Origin: Bog-473 sp963755375
GTDB lineage: Bacteria; Actinomycetota; Acidimicrobiia; Acidimicrobiales; RAAP-2
DNA: 64,000 nt
Assembly: GCA_963755375.1 (NCBI GenBank)
Contig: CAVWKG010000016.1
Location: 248,001-312,000, forward strand
Direction: 5' to 3'
The notes beneath the pieces were generated by a model, which worked only from the letters and a program-made list of their open reading frames with translations, ran no database searches and was not told where the DNA came from. This document shows positions 17,040 through 25,363 of the stretch, one piece after another. Numbering within the stretch: the first letter of the stretch is position 1; every line of letters starts with the position of its first letter. The position numbers and the translations under genes are program-made.

Positions 17040-18626
17040 TCAGTCCGGCTTCGACGCCGTCCGGTACTGCGTCGCCCTGTAGTGGTCGCGCAGCTTCCTC
17101 TTGAAGATCTTCCCAGTATCCTCCCGCGGCAGCTCCGGCACGAAGTCGACGCTGCGCGGGCATTTGAAGTGTGCCAGGTGGTCCCGGCAGAACGCCATGA
17201 GCTCGGCGGCCAGGTCGTCGGTCCCGGTGACCCCTTCGGCCGGCTGCACCACGGCCTTCACGGCTTCGCCCCACTCTTCGTCGGGCACCCCGATGGTGGC
17301 GACATCGCCCACTGCCGGGTGTTCCAACAGCACCGCGTCGATCTCAGCCGGGTAGATGTTCACGCCGCCCGAGATGATGAGGTTGGCCGTGCGGTCGGTG
17401 AGGTAGAGGTACCCCTCGGCGTCCATGTAGCCCATGTCACCCAGCGTGAAGTAGTCACCGCGGAAAGCCTCGGCCGTCTTCTCCGAGTCGCGGTAGTAGT
17501 CGAACTTCGTGGCGGCCGGCGCCTGCAGGAAGACCAGGCCGATCTCCCCCGGTGGGAGGTCGGAGCCGTCCTCGGCGGCCACCTTGACCAACCCGGGGAC
17601 CATGGGTCGGCCGACGGTGCCGGGATGGGCCAGCCAGGTCTCGGAGTCGACGAGGGTGCCGAGGCCCTCCGTGGCCGCGTAGTACTCGACCACCACCGGG
17701 CCCAGCCACGCGATGAGGCGCTGCTTGATCGGGACGGGACACGGCGCTGCGCCGTGGATCACGAAACGCAGCGACGAGATGTCGTAGCGCTCACGTGTCT
17801 CGGCCGGCAGGGCCAGCAGGCGGTGGAACATCGTCGGGACCATGTGGGTGTGCGTGATCCCGTGCTGCTGAATCAGCTGCAGCGTCTCCGCGGGGTCCCA
17901 GTGGTCCATGACCACGACGGGCACTCCGTAGAGAAAGGGGATCGCCACCGAGAAGGCGAGTGGCGCGGCGTGGTAGAGCGGGCCGGTCAGGAGGTGGGCG
18001 TCGACGGTGATCTCGTAGTCCTCGTCGTAGCCACAGAAGTTGACGGCGGCCAACGCGCTCACCGCCGCGGTCCCGCGGTGCACGCCCTTGGGCCGTCCGG
18101 TGGTGCCCGACGTGTAGAGCATCTGGGTGCCGATGACCGGGTCGTCGAGGTCGGAGCCGTCCTCGGCGGCCACCACGGTGTTGTACATCTCGAAGCCCGG
18201 CAGGTAGCCGCCCGTGTTGATCTTGACCAGCCCCGGGCCACCGGCCGCGGCGGTGTGGGCGACCTTGTCACCCAGCGCCCCTGAGCAGACGAACGCCTTG
18301 GCCTCGCAGTTCTCGATGATGTAGGCCGCCTCCTCGCCCGTCAGGTGCCAGTTGATCGGCGTGAGGCGCAGACCTGTGCGCTGGGCGGCGTAGAGCACCT
18401 CGAGGTAGGCGGGCTCGTTGATGCACATCAGGGCGATGGAGTCCCCGGCCCGCAACCCTCGGGCCCGCAGCGCGCGGGACAACCGGTTGATCTGGGCGTT
18501 GAGGTCGGCGTAGGTGCGGTCCCCGTGCGGGGTGATCAGCGCGAGGCGGTCCGGGATCCGGGCCGCCCACCACGCATGCAGCATGCCCTGGGCGGCGGCG
18601 GCCAGCTTCTCCTCGGGAACGCTCAC
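17040..18626 (-). CDS. Acyl-CoA synthetase (AMP-binding, FadD type)
   Basis: The 528-residue protein is a complete ANL-superfamily ligase: P-loop LYTSGTTGRPKGVHRG, the A5 motif EYYAATEG, the hinge GDMGYMDAEGYLYLTDR, GGVNIYPAEID, and the catalytic Lys in PREDTGKIFKRKL. It activates a carboxylic acid to acyl-AMP and then acyl-CoA, the entry step of the operon's pathway. GTG 18626 overlaps the TGA of the DUF35 gene, with GAGG upstream. Chain length or ring specificity cannot be judged from the sequence. Confidence 0.94.
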   Translation of the reverse strand: MSVPEEKLAAAAQGMLHAWWAARIPDRLALITPHGDRTYADLNAQINRLSRALRARGLRAGDSIALMCINEPAYLEVLYAAQRTGLRLTPINWHLTGEEAAYIIENCEAKAFVCSGALGDKVAHTAAAGGPGLVKINTGGYLPGFEMYNTVVAAEDGSDLDDPVIGTQMLYTSGTTGRPKGVHRGTAAVSALAAVNFCGYDEDYEITVDAHLLTGPLYHAAPLAFSVAIPFLYGVPVVVMDHWDPAETLQLIQQHGITHTHMVPTMFHRLLALPAETRERYDISSLRFVIHGAAPCPVPIKQRLIAWLGPVVVEYYAATEGLGTLVDSETWLAHPGTVGRPMVPGLVKVAAEDGSDLPPGEIGLVFLQAPAATKFDYYRDSEKTAEAFRGDYFTLGDMGYMDAEGYLYLTDRTANLIISGGVNIYPAEIDAVLLEHPAVGDVATIGVPDEEWGEAVKAVVQPAEGVTGTDDLAAELMAFCRDHLAHFKCPRSVDFVPELPREDTGKIFKRKLRDHYRATQYRTASKPD

Positions 18627-19132
18627 GTCGCCTCGTTCCTGGCCGGCCGGAAGAGCGCCAGCTGCCGGCCGTCGCTCAGCGCTTCCCAGCTGATGGTCAC
18701 GGCCATGCCGCTGTGGACGTCCCCGGGCGGACACCCGACGATGTTGGTCATCATGCGCACCCCCTCCTCCAGGTCTATCAGGGCGATGCAGTAGGGCTCC
18801 CCGTTCGAGAACGCCGCCCCGGCGGCCTCCGGTCTGTGCTCGACCACGGCCGCGTGCACCGTGGCCCTCCCGCTCGCCTCGCGCCATTCGAGGGTCCCAC
18901 CCGCCTCGCCGGCGCGGCCGGTGCCACCGGCCGCCCGGCAGGAGGGGCAGAACGAACGCGGGTAGAAGACGCCCCGGTCGCAGGCCGTGCACCACTGCAC
19001 GAGGAGGCGGCCCGCGCGGGTGGCCTCCCAGAAGGGCCCGCTCTCGTCGCCGACCGGCGGCTCGACACGAGTGGGCGCTGCGCCGTCCGCCCTGCCCGCG
19101 CCGTCCGCGCCGTCAGGGCTCCCGGCGCTCAC
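18623..19132 (-). CDS. DUF35 OB-fold / Zn-ribbon protein, partner of the thiolase-like protein
   Basis: The 169-residue protein has a disordered Gly/Ala/Asp-rich N-terminus of about 28 residues, then GPFWEATRAGRLLVQWC, a Zn ribbon (CTACDRGVFYP and FCPSC), and an OB fold (ATVHAAVVEHRP and PYCIALIDLEEGVRMMTNIVG). In cholesterol side-chain degradation such proteins (ChsH2 type) bind thiolase-like retro-aldolases. Start and stop overlap both neighbours by GTGA, so stoichiometric coupling with the thiolase-like protein is likely. Confidence 0.9.
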   Translation of the reverse strand: MSAGSPDGADGAGRADGAAPTRVEPPVGDESGPFWEATRAGRLLVQWCTACDRGVFYPRSFCPSCRAAGGTGRAGEAGGTLEWREASGRATVHAAVVEHRPEAAGAAFSNGEPYCIALIDLEEGVRMMTNIVGCPPGDVHSGMAVTISWEALSDGRQLALFRPARNEAT

Positions 19133-20301
19133 AGCGTCGCCTCGGTCCCGAGCACGGCCGTCGACATGACCGAGAGGAACATGCCGGACCCGTGCGCCAC
19201 CGCGACGTCGGCGCCGGTGACCTGACGCTCCTCACCGTCGCCCCGGAGCTGGCGCACCGCCTCGGTGATGAGGAACATGCCGTACATGCCGGGGTGGGTG
19301 AAGGAGAGCCCGCCGCCGTTCGTGTTCATGGGGAGCGAACCGCCGGGGCCGAGGTCGCCCTGGGCGGCGAACCGGCCACCCTCTCCCTTCGGGCAGAAGC
19401 CGAGGTCCTCCAGGTGGAGGAGGGCCGTAATGGTGAAGCTGTCGTAGCTCATGAGCACGTCGACGTCGCGGGGACCGAGGCCGGCCATGGCGAAGGCGCG
19501 AGGGCCCGACACGGCCCCCGGGGTCGTGGTGAGGTCGGGCATCTGGGTGATGCCCATGTGATCGCTGCAGGTCGCCGCGCCGAGGACGTAGACGGGTGGT
19601 TTGCGCAGCGTCCGGGCACGCGCCGCGCTGGTCATCACGAAGGCGCCGGCGCCGTCGGTGACCAGGCAGCAGTCGAGGAGGTGCAGGGGGCTCACCTGGA
19701 GCGGTGACGCCAGCACGTCGGCGATCGTGAGCGGGTCGCGATGGCGGGCGCGCGGGTTCATGGCGGCCCAGGCGCGCGTGCTCACCGCAATGGAGGCCAG
19801 CTGTTCCGACGTCGTGCCGAACTCGTGCATGTGGCGTGCCGCGGCCAGCGCGTAGGGGCCCATCGGGAGGCGGAGCCCGAACGGGAGCTCCCACTCGGCC
19901 ATCGGGTTGGGTCCGGGCAGGCCGCGACGGGGTCGTGAGCGCTTTCGGGTGCGATCGCTGCGCGGGGTCGAGGCGTAGACGCTGACGACGACCTCGCACA
20001 GTCCCGCCGCAATGGCGGCGGCCGCGTGCTCGACATGGACCTCGTAACTGGAGCCTCCGGTCATGGTCGACTCGATGAACGTCGGGTGCAGGCCCAGGTA
20101 CTCGGCGAAGGCCACGGCCGACTCGGGGTGGCACACACCGTCCACGTCGGCCAGGGAGAGCCCGGCGTCCTCGAGCGCGCCGAGCACCATGGCGACCTCG
20201 AGCGCGCGACCCGTGCGGTCGAGCTCTCCGGTGGGGGACACGTCGTCGGTCACCCCGACGATGGCGGCCGCGCCGCGCAGACTGCGGTCCTCTCGACTCA
20301 T
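19129..20301 (-). CDS. Thiolase-like protein (lipid-transfer / Ltp2-like), nucleophilic Cys absent
   Basis: The 390-residue protein has the thiolase double fold (ALEDAGLSLADVDGVCHPES, then AAAAIAAGLCEVVV, and C-terminal MNTNGGGLSFTHPGMYGMFLI). At the position where thiolases have NxxC, this protein reads TMTGGSSYEVH, so the nucleophilic Cys is missing. A THP stands where GHP is usual. This is how Ltp2-type proteins look, which act as retro-aldolases with a DUF35 partner instead of as thiolases. The next gene is exactly such a DUF35. Retro-aldol cleavage is therefore my preferred role, by inference. Confidence 0.88.
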   Translation of the reverse strand: MSREDRSLRGAAAIVGVTDDVSPTGELDRTGRALEVAMVLGALEDAGLSLADVDGVCHPESAVAFAEYLGLHPTFIESTMTGGSSYEVHVEHAAAAIAAGLCEVVVSVYASTPRSDRTRKRSRPRRGLPGPNPMAEWELPFGLRLPMGPYALAAARHMHEFGTTSEQLASIAVSTRAWAAMNPRARHRDPLTIADVLASPLQVSPLHLLDCCLVTDGAGAFVMTSAARARTLRKPPVYVLGAATCSDHMGITQMPDLTTTPGAVSGPRAFAMAGLGPRDVDVLMSYDSFTITALLHLEDLGFCPKGEGGRFAAQGDLGPGGSLPMNTNGGGLSFTHPGMYGMFLITEAVRQLRGDGEERQVTGADVAVAHGSGMFLSVMSTAVLGTEATL

Positions 20302-20343
20302 TTCCGACGACCCCCCGGTCCAGCGCGCTGCAGCCGCGGACGG

Positions 20344-21693
20344 CTAGGCGTTCTTGGGCAGCTGCGAGAAGGGGGTGACGCGGTCGTTGTTGGGTTCCTT
20401 CGGCAGCCCCAGCACCCGTTCCCCGAGGATGTTGCGCTGCACCTGGTCCGTCCCGCCGTAGATGGGAGGTGCCTGGGCGAAGAGCGCCATCTCGGTGATG
20501 CCGCCGGCGAACGGGTCGCCCGTCGCGTGCTTGAGGGCGGCCTTCTCGTCGCCGTCGTAGGCATGGAGCATCCCGGCCGGACCCATGATGCGCAGGCCGA
20601 GGTCGCGGGTCAGGCGGACGATCTGGCTCATGGAGAGCTTGGCCACGTTCGGCATGCCGGGGATGTCGCGGCCCTGCTCCTTGACCGCCTTGACCCGCAG
20701 CCCGTTGAAGCGGCCGAGCTCGCCGAGCGTGTAGAGCCGGGCCAGGTCCTGGCGGATGCCGGGGTTGTGGTTGACCCCACGGGACTGGGCCACGCCGATG
20801 AGCAGGCCGGCGCCGCCGCGCATGGCGCCCAGCGCGCCACCCGGCGCCTGCGACTTCTTGTTGCCGCCCGTCGCTCCCGATGGGGGAGTGATCAGGTCGC
20901 CCACGCGCCGCGGCAGCATGCCCATGACGGAGCCCGGTTGGGCCAGGCCGCCCCCGGCGGCGTTGCCACCGCCGGAGCCGAGCCCCGCCCGCTCGTTCAT
21001 GAGCGTCGTGTTGGCCGCGGCCCAGCCGTTGTTGAGCCCACCGATGAGGGCGGAGTCCGCCACCCGGGCGTCGGTGATGAAGACCTCGTTGAAGAGCGCG
21101 TGCCCGGTCATCTCCTTGAGCGGGCGCACGTCGACACCGTCCTGGAGCATCTCGAAGGCGAAGTAGGAGATGCCCTGATGCTTGGGCACGTCGGGGTCGG
21201 TACGGGCCAGGAGCATCCCGAGGTCGGCGTACTGGCCGCCCGAGGTCCACACCTTCTGGCCGTTGATGATCCACTCGTCCCCGTCCTTGACGGCCCGGGT
21301 CTGGAGGCCGGCCAGGTCCGAGCCGGCCTGCGGCTCGCTGAAGAGCTGGCACCAGGCCTTCTGGCCGGTGACGATGTCCCGCACGTAGACGTCGATCTGC
21401 TCCTGGGTCCCGTGGGTGGCGATGGTCGGGGCCGCCAACAACAACCCCAGGCCGGCGGGGGCGCCCAGCGCGCCGAAGGTGGCCACTTCCTGCTGGACCA
21501 GGACGACGTCGGACCGCGCCATGGCCTTGCCGTAGGCGTTCTCGGGCAGGCCCGGGGCGGACCAGCCGGCCAGACCCATCCGTTCCCACCACTGCGCCAC
21601 CGTCAGGTCCGGGTCCCAGTTGTTGCCCAGCCAGGACCGGAGCTCGCTCAGCAGCTCGTCGGTCCGTGTCGTCTCGGTGGCGGTGTCGGTCAC
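20344..21693 (-). CDS. Acyl-CoA dehydrogenase (FadE type)
   Basis: The 449-residue flavoprotein has FSEPQAGSDLAGL and NGQKVWTSG for FAD and substrate binding, and the C-terminal GGTDQVQRNILGERVLGLP. At the place of the catalytic Glu of MCAD-type enzymes (YEGT) it has YGGT, as in many actinobacterial FadE subunits that place the base elsewhere or work as heteromers. A Gly/Pro-rich insert near residue 250 (GSGGGNAAGGG) is unusual. GTG 21693 is the first gene of the operon; 42 bases separate it from the thiolase-like gene. Confidence 0.92.
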   Translation of the reverse strand: MTDTATETTRTDELLSELRSWLGNNWDPDLTVAQWWERMGLAGWSAPGLPENAYGKAMARSDVVLVQQEVATFGALGAPAGLGLLLAAPTIATHGTQEQIDVYVRDIVTGQKAWCQLFSEPQAGSDLAGLQTRAVKDGDEWIINGQKVWTSGGQYADLGMLLARTDPDVPKHQGISYFAFEMLQDGVDVRPLKEMTGHALFNEVFITDARVADSALIGGLNNGWAAANTTLMNERAGLGSGGGNAAGGGLAQPGSVMGMLPRRVGDLITPPSGATGGNKKSQAPGGALGAMRGGAGLLIGVAQSRGVNHNPGIRQDLARLYTLGELGRFNGLRVKAVKEQGRDIPGMPNVAKLSMSQIVRLTRDLGLRIMGPAGMLHAYDGDEKAALKHATGDPFAGGITEMALFAQAPPIYGGTDQVQRNILGERVLGLPKEPNNDRVTPFSQLPKNA

Positions 21694-21742
21694 GTTCCCG
21701 AAGTTACCGGGTGCGCCGAGGCACGGGAAACTCCTCCGGAAC

Positions 21743-22906
21743 ATGGGTAGCGTCCCCCGGATGCAAGACGATCGACTGAACGCAGCATTCGACGCCTGGG
21801 TGCAGGCACAGACGGCGGCGCTCGACGTCGTGCGCCGGGCCACCGGCGTGCCCGAGACCGACGTGGACCTGGCGGAGGGCTACCGGTGGGTGACCCGGCT
21901 CTCCCGGCTGGCCCTCGACTGGATCGTGGAGAAGTCCGACCCGCTGCATCCGCAGCTGTTCACGCTCCAGGACGAGTACAAGAAGCTCCTGGTCGACAAC
22001 CCCGACGTCCATTACACGTTCTGCGTGCTCGACGACGCGCGCTCGTACCGGCTGTCCGGGTACCGGGGTGAGTGCGCCTACCTGGGCATGACCTTCGGCA
22101 CCCCCTTCGGGCAGGGGCAGGTGGGGGGGCGCACGGGCACGCAGACGCAGACCCACATCGACGAGTTCGAGATCGGCCCCAACGGCGAGGTCGACGTCCT
22201 CATTGCCCCGGCCTCGGCCATGCCCGATCCCAGGCCACGGAACTCGGTGGTGCTCGAGCCGGGCACGGCGCAGCTGGCCATCCGGGAGACGCATTTCGAG
22301 AAGCGGCCCGACCGCCTGTCCCGCCTGCGGGTGGACCTGGTTCGCGAACCGGGAGAGGTCATTCCGCCGCCCATGCTCTCCGGGGAGGAGCTCGCGCCCA
22401 AGCTCGAGTTCGCCGCGATGTTCCTCACCTTCGTGGGCGGGACGGCGTTGCAGATGTGGCACGACGCGGCCAGCAACATGAACACCTTCGGCGGCCAGGC
22501 GGGAGCGGCCCACGTCGAGTCGCAGGAGGACGAGGTGCGTTCGCACTCCAACGCGGAGATGACGTACCACGGGGGGCGCTTCGGCCTGGAGCCCGGCCAG
22601 GCGCTGGTGGTCACCGTGCACGAGCCCGACAAGCCCTTCCTCTACTGGGGGTTGACGCTCACGTCGCCGTGGATGGAGAGCTTCGACTACCGCTACACCA
22701 CGACCGCGCTGAACAACAAGACCGCCAACCGTTCGGCGGACGGCTCGTGGCGCATGGTGATCGCGCCGTCGGATCCCGGAGTCGAGAATTGGCTCGACAC
22801 CGGCGGTCGGCTCGAGGGCTACATGCTGGTGCGCTGGGTGCTGGCCGACGGGCCACCGCACCCGACGGCAGAGGTCGTCGCGGTCGAGGACCTGGCGCGT
22901 TCGTAA
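21743..22906 (+). CDS. DUF1214 domain protein
   Basis: The protein of about 387 residues ends with the DUF1214 signature: FLYWGLTLTS, then RSADGSWRMVIAPSDPG and ENWLDTGGRLEGYMLVRW. The N-terminal two thirds contain LDDARSYRLSGYRGECAYLG and a T/Q-rich turn, and have no signal peptide, so it should be cytoplasmic. Family function is unknown. ATG 21743 and ATG 21761 are both possible starts with weak ribosome-binding sites. It is divergent from the acyl-CoA dehydrogenase with only about 50 bases between, so the two may share control. Confidence 0.8.
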   Translation: MGSVPRMQDDRLNAAFDAWVQAQTAALDVVRRATGVPETDVDLAEGYRWVTRLSRLALDWIVEKSDPLHPQLFTLQDEYKKLLVDNPDVHYTFCVLDDARSYRLSGYRGECAYLGMTFGTPFGQGQVGGRTGTQTQTHIDEFEIGPNGEVDVLIAPASAMPDPRPRNSVVLEPGTAQLAIRETHFEKRPDRLSRLRVDLVREPGEVIPPPMLSGEELAPKLEFAAMFLTFVGGTALQMWHDAASNMNTFGGQAGAAHVESQEDEVRSHSNAEMTYHGGRFGLEPGQALVVTVHEPDKPFLYWGLTLTSPWMESFDYRYTTTALNNKTANRSADGSWRMVIAPSDPGVENWLDTGGRLEGYMLVRWVLADGPPHPTAEVVAVEDLARS

Positions 22907-22949
22907 CGGGCTGGGCCGCGCCCGCGACGCCCGAGCCAGGGTAGCGGTG

Positions 22950-23360
22950 TCACCCGTCCCTGCTGGGGACCTCCTGCACGAGCCACCCGTTGCCGTCGGG
23001 ATCGCTGAACGAGAGGAACGACGCGTAGTCCGCCCGTTCGGAGTCGTGTCCGGCCACCTGCACGCCCTCTTCGAAGTGGAAGACCTCGCTGGCGTCCACG
23101 CCGCCGGCGGCCAGCTGCCGTCTGGCCTCGTCGATGTCGCGCACCACCAGCTGGAGTCCCTGCAGTGTTCCCGCCGCCTGCTCGTTCCGCATGAGAGAAA
23201 TGGAGCAGCTCGACCCGGTGGGCGTCAGCTGGACGACCCGGAAGTCCTCTCCGGCACGATGGTCCACGTCCACATGGAACCCGACGCCGTCGGCGTAGAA
23301 CGCCTTGGCCCGGTCGACGTCGGCCACGGGGACGACCAGTGTCTCGAGCTTCCAATCCAT
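22950..23360 (-). CDS. VOC-family (glyoxalase/bleomycin resistance fold) protein
   Basis: The 136-residue protein shows the beta-alpha-beta-beta-beta pair of the vicinal oxygen chelate fold, beginning KLETLVVPVADVDRAKAFYAD and ending with FSDPDGNGWLVQE. Metal-ligand positions (His/Glu) are only partly clear: GFHVDVD and LVQE. Such proteins are lyases, dioxygenases or drug-binding proteins, and the substrate cannot be deduced. ATG 23360 has AGGAGG just upstream. It stands alone between DUF1214 and the sulfotransferase. Confidence 0.85.
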   Translation of the reverse strand: MDWKLETLVVPVADVDRAKAFYADGVGFHVDVDHRAGEDFRVVQLTPTGSSCSISLMRNEQAAGTLQGLQLVVRDIDEARRQLAAGGVDASEVFHFEEGVQVAGHDSERADYASFLSFSDPDGNGWLVQEVPSRDG

Positions 23361-23451
23361 GTGCCCTCCTCTTTTCCGGACGCAGCCGGTCTGGAGTCTG
23401 CTTTGCGTGCCCCGTCCGCCACCGAGTCTCTCCCGACGCGCGGGACCTCAG

Positions 23452-24681
23452 CTAGACCTCGGACGGGACGCCGAAACGCTCCTGGTAGGGGGCGACCAGC
23501 GCCCGGTGGGTGGCCAGGTCGAGGCCGGTGTCGGCGAAGGAATAGTCGTGCCCACCGGCGCGGGCCGTGTGGCGGGCGGCCAGGTAGCCCTCGAGGGCCG
23601 AGCGGAACTCCGGGGTCAGCGGGAGGTCCCACGCGGCGTAGAGGCGCTCGACGGTGCCGACCGGATCGGCCACCAGGTCGCGGTAGATGACGTCGGTGAG
23701 CTGGTCCCCGGGGATGGCGCCGGCGTCGCGTTCGGAGCTGACGCCGTCCATCTGCATCTCGAGGCCCATCGCCATGAACTCGACGAGGACGCCGTGGTCG
23801 ACATGGTCCGAGTGCATGTAGTGCAACGTCGCCATCAGGTCCGACAGCGACCCGATGACGCGCAGCGGGTCACGGTGGGTGATCACGACACGGGCATCGG
23901 GATAGGTGGAGAAGACGAGGGGCAGGGCGGAGAGGTGCGAGGGCGCCTTGACCACCCAGCGCGTCGTCGGCCGCTCGGCCACCCACTGGAGCGTCTGCAG
24001 GTGGCGCTTGTGCCAGTCGTAGATCGGCCCCTGGTTCTCGCCGCTGCGCCACACCGTGTACTCGGCCACGTTATAGAGGCCCGTGTAGACGTCGCTCGAG
24101 AACTGGTGGGCGAAGGCGAAGATGCACTCGGTGGGAAGCCGGCCGCCGTTCTCGTGCATGGCGGTGAAGGCGGGGATGATCTCGTCCATCAGTGTGATCT
24201 CGTCGTCGCACAGGTCGCCGGAGGCGTCGTCGTACGGGACGGTATGGAGCAGCTCCCACAGCAGCGGCGGGCGGTTGTCGGGATCGCAGGCGAGGAGCTC
24301 GTGCAGCAGCGTGGTACCCGAGCGCCCGAGACCGGTGACCACGATGGGAGCGTGCACGGGCTCGCGCAGGACCGCCGGTTCCCTCTTCCAGAGGTCCACC
24401 ATCCGGAGGCGGTTCTGCAGGATCAGCTGGAGCTCGCCCCGGGTGCGGATGCGACCCGGCAGGTGGAGCGCCGCCTCAGAGTCGAGGGAGGTGCACAGGC
24501 GGCGGAAGGGCTCCCGCCACCAGTCATCGCCGAAATCGTCGAGCCCGGTGGTGCTGGTGGCGGCGGCCGTGAGGTCCCCCGGTTGGAGCGAGACCATGGA
24601 GCGCCCGCCATCGCCCAGGCCGCGCCCGAGCGACACCATCTTGTCCGCCCACGGGCTGCGTGGCGGGGGGACCCAGGGCAC
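23452..24681 (-). CDS. PAPS-dependent sulfotransferase family protein
   Basis: The protein of up to 409 residues has the 5'-phosphosulfate loop in VTGLGRSGTTLLHELL (near residue 115) and the 3'-phosphate motif in VVITHRDPLRVIGSL, and matches the Sulfotransfer_3 group common in actinobacteria. It should move sulfate from PAPS to a hydroxyl of a lipid or carbohydrate. Internal ATGs at 24639 and 24597 are alternative starts and would lengthen the very short promoter gap (38 bases) to the divergent short ORF at 24720. Confidence 0.88.
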   Translation of the reverse strand: MPWVPPPRSPWADKMVSLGRGLGDGGRSMVSLQPGDLTAAATSTTGLDDFGDDWWREPFRRLCTSLDSEAALHLPGRIRTRGELQLILQNRLRMVDLWKREPAVLREPVHAPIVVTGLGRSGTTLLHELLACDPDNRPPLLWELLHTVPYDDASGDLCDDEITLMDEIIPAFTAMHENGGRLPTECIFAFAHQFSSDVYTGLYNVAEYTVWRSGENQGPIYDWHKRHLQTLQWVAERPTTRWVVKAPSHLSALPLVFSTYPDARVVITHRDPLRVIGSLSDLMATLHYMHSDHVDHGVLVEFMAMGLEMQMDGVSSERDAGAIPGDQLTDVIYRDLVADPVGTVERLYAAWDLPLTPEFRSALEGYLAARHTARAGGHDYSFADTGLDLATHRALVAPYQERFGVPSEV

Positions 24682-24719
24682 GGGGCGTCACCGTACCCGC
24701 AACGGGGGAGAATGGCGGC

Positions 24720-24794
24720 ATGAGAGCTGCATGGCGCGCCCATGAGGAGCCCGTGAGGAGTCTCGTGAGGAGTCTCAGGGGGATCAGCCGGTGA
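24720..24794 (+). CDS. Possible 24-codon leader ORF coupled to the HD-domain gene
   Basis: An ATG at 24720, preceded by GGGGGAG about 10 bases upstream, opens a 24-codon frame beginning MRAAWRAHEEP. It is rich in Arg (7 of 24) and ends with a TGA at 24792-24794 that overlaps the GTG start (24791) of the PhnZ-like gene. The frame contains a 12-bp tandem repeat. It could be a regulatory leader peptide or simply provide translational coupling. It is too short for domain evidence. Confidence 0.35.
   Translation: MRAAWRAHEEPVRSLVRSLRGISR
24752..24775. repeat. 12-bp tandem repeat carrying ribosome-binding-like GAGGAG
   Basis: CGTGAGGAGTCT occurs twice without a break, and a degenerate third copy (CATGAGGAGCCC) lies just upstream at 24741-24752. 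Each copy holds a GAGGAG ribosome-binding-like core. The array ends 15 bases before the GTG of the PhnZ-like gene. Confidence 0.75.
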
Positions 24795-25354
24795 GCGCAA
24801 CCGGGCCGGATCTCGGCGTGGACGCGTTGCTCGGTGTACTGGCCGCCGGGGCCCAACGGCCGCTCAGTCCCGGGGTCCCTGTTTCGCAGCTGGACCACGC
24901 CCTTCAGACGGCGGCGCTGCTGGCGCATCTCTATCCGGGCGACGACGAGCTGGCGGCCGCGGGGCTGGTGCACGACATCGGCCATCTGCTGCCCGGCGGC
25001 ATCGACGAGGCCCACGCCACCGACGCGGCGCTCGCCGTCCGGCGGGAGCTGGGGGAACGGGTGGCCGGGACGGTGGGCCTGCATGTGGCGGCGAAGCGAT
25101 ATCTCGTGGCGACCGATGAGGGGTACGACGGCATGCTGACGACGGACAGCGTCATCTCGTTGGGTCGCCAGGGCGGGGCCATGACGAAGGAGGAGGCGGC
25201 CGCCTTCGTGGCCCGACCCTGGGCGCAGGATGCCGTGACGCTGCGCCGGGCCGACGACAGCGGCAAGGTCGAGGGCCTGGTGGTTGGCGACCTGGCCAGC
25301 TGGGAACCGCTTTTGCGAGAACTGTCCCGGCGGGCCCGGGCGAACGGGAGCTGA
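24791..25354 (+). CDS. HD-domain protein of the PhnZ-like mixed-valent diiron oxygenase family
   Basis: The 187-residue protein has the HD metal site: His36 (SQLDHALQTA), His61-Asp62 with His65 (VHDIGHLL), His75, and His98 plus Lys102 (LHVAAKRY). The later signature GRQGGAMTKEEAAAF is typical of PhnZ relatives, which use O2 at a mixed-valent Fe2 site to cleave aminophosphonates. The Tyr-Glu gate I recall for PhnZ (YIGE before SQLEH) reads SPGV here, so the substrate may differ. No phosphonate genes are nearby. GTG 24791 has AGGGGGA upstream. Confidence 0.82.
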   Translation: MSATGPDLGVDALLGVLAAGAQRPLSPGVPVSQLDHALQTAALLAHLYPGDDELAAAGLVHDIGHLLPGGIDEAHATDAALAVRRELGERVAGTVGLHVAAKRYLVATDEGYDGMLTTDSVISLGRQGGAMTKEEAAAFVARPWAQDAVTLRRADDSGKVEGLVVGDLASWEPLLRELSRRARANGS

Positions 25355-25363
25355 CTCGCGTTC

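Noticed and set aside
14784..18284. Open frame of 1166 codons on the + strand opposite the minus-strand operon
   Set aside because: It is antisense to four genes with clear domains; the amino-acid pattern (Val/Arg/His/Gly-rich) is typical of a GC-driven shadow frame. The same applies to the long frames opposite or beside 7842-10034, 19232-21592 and 36061-38424.
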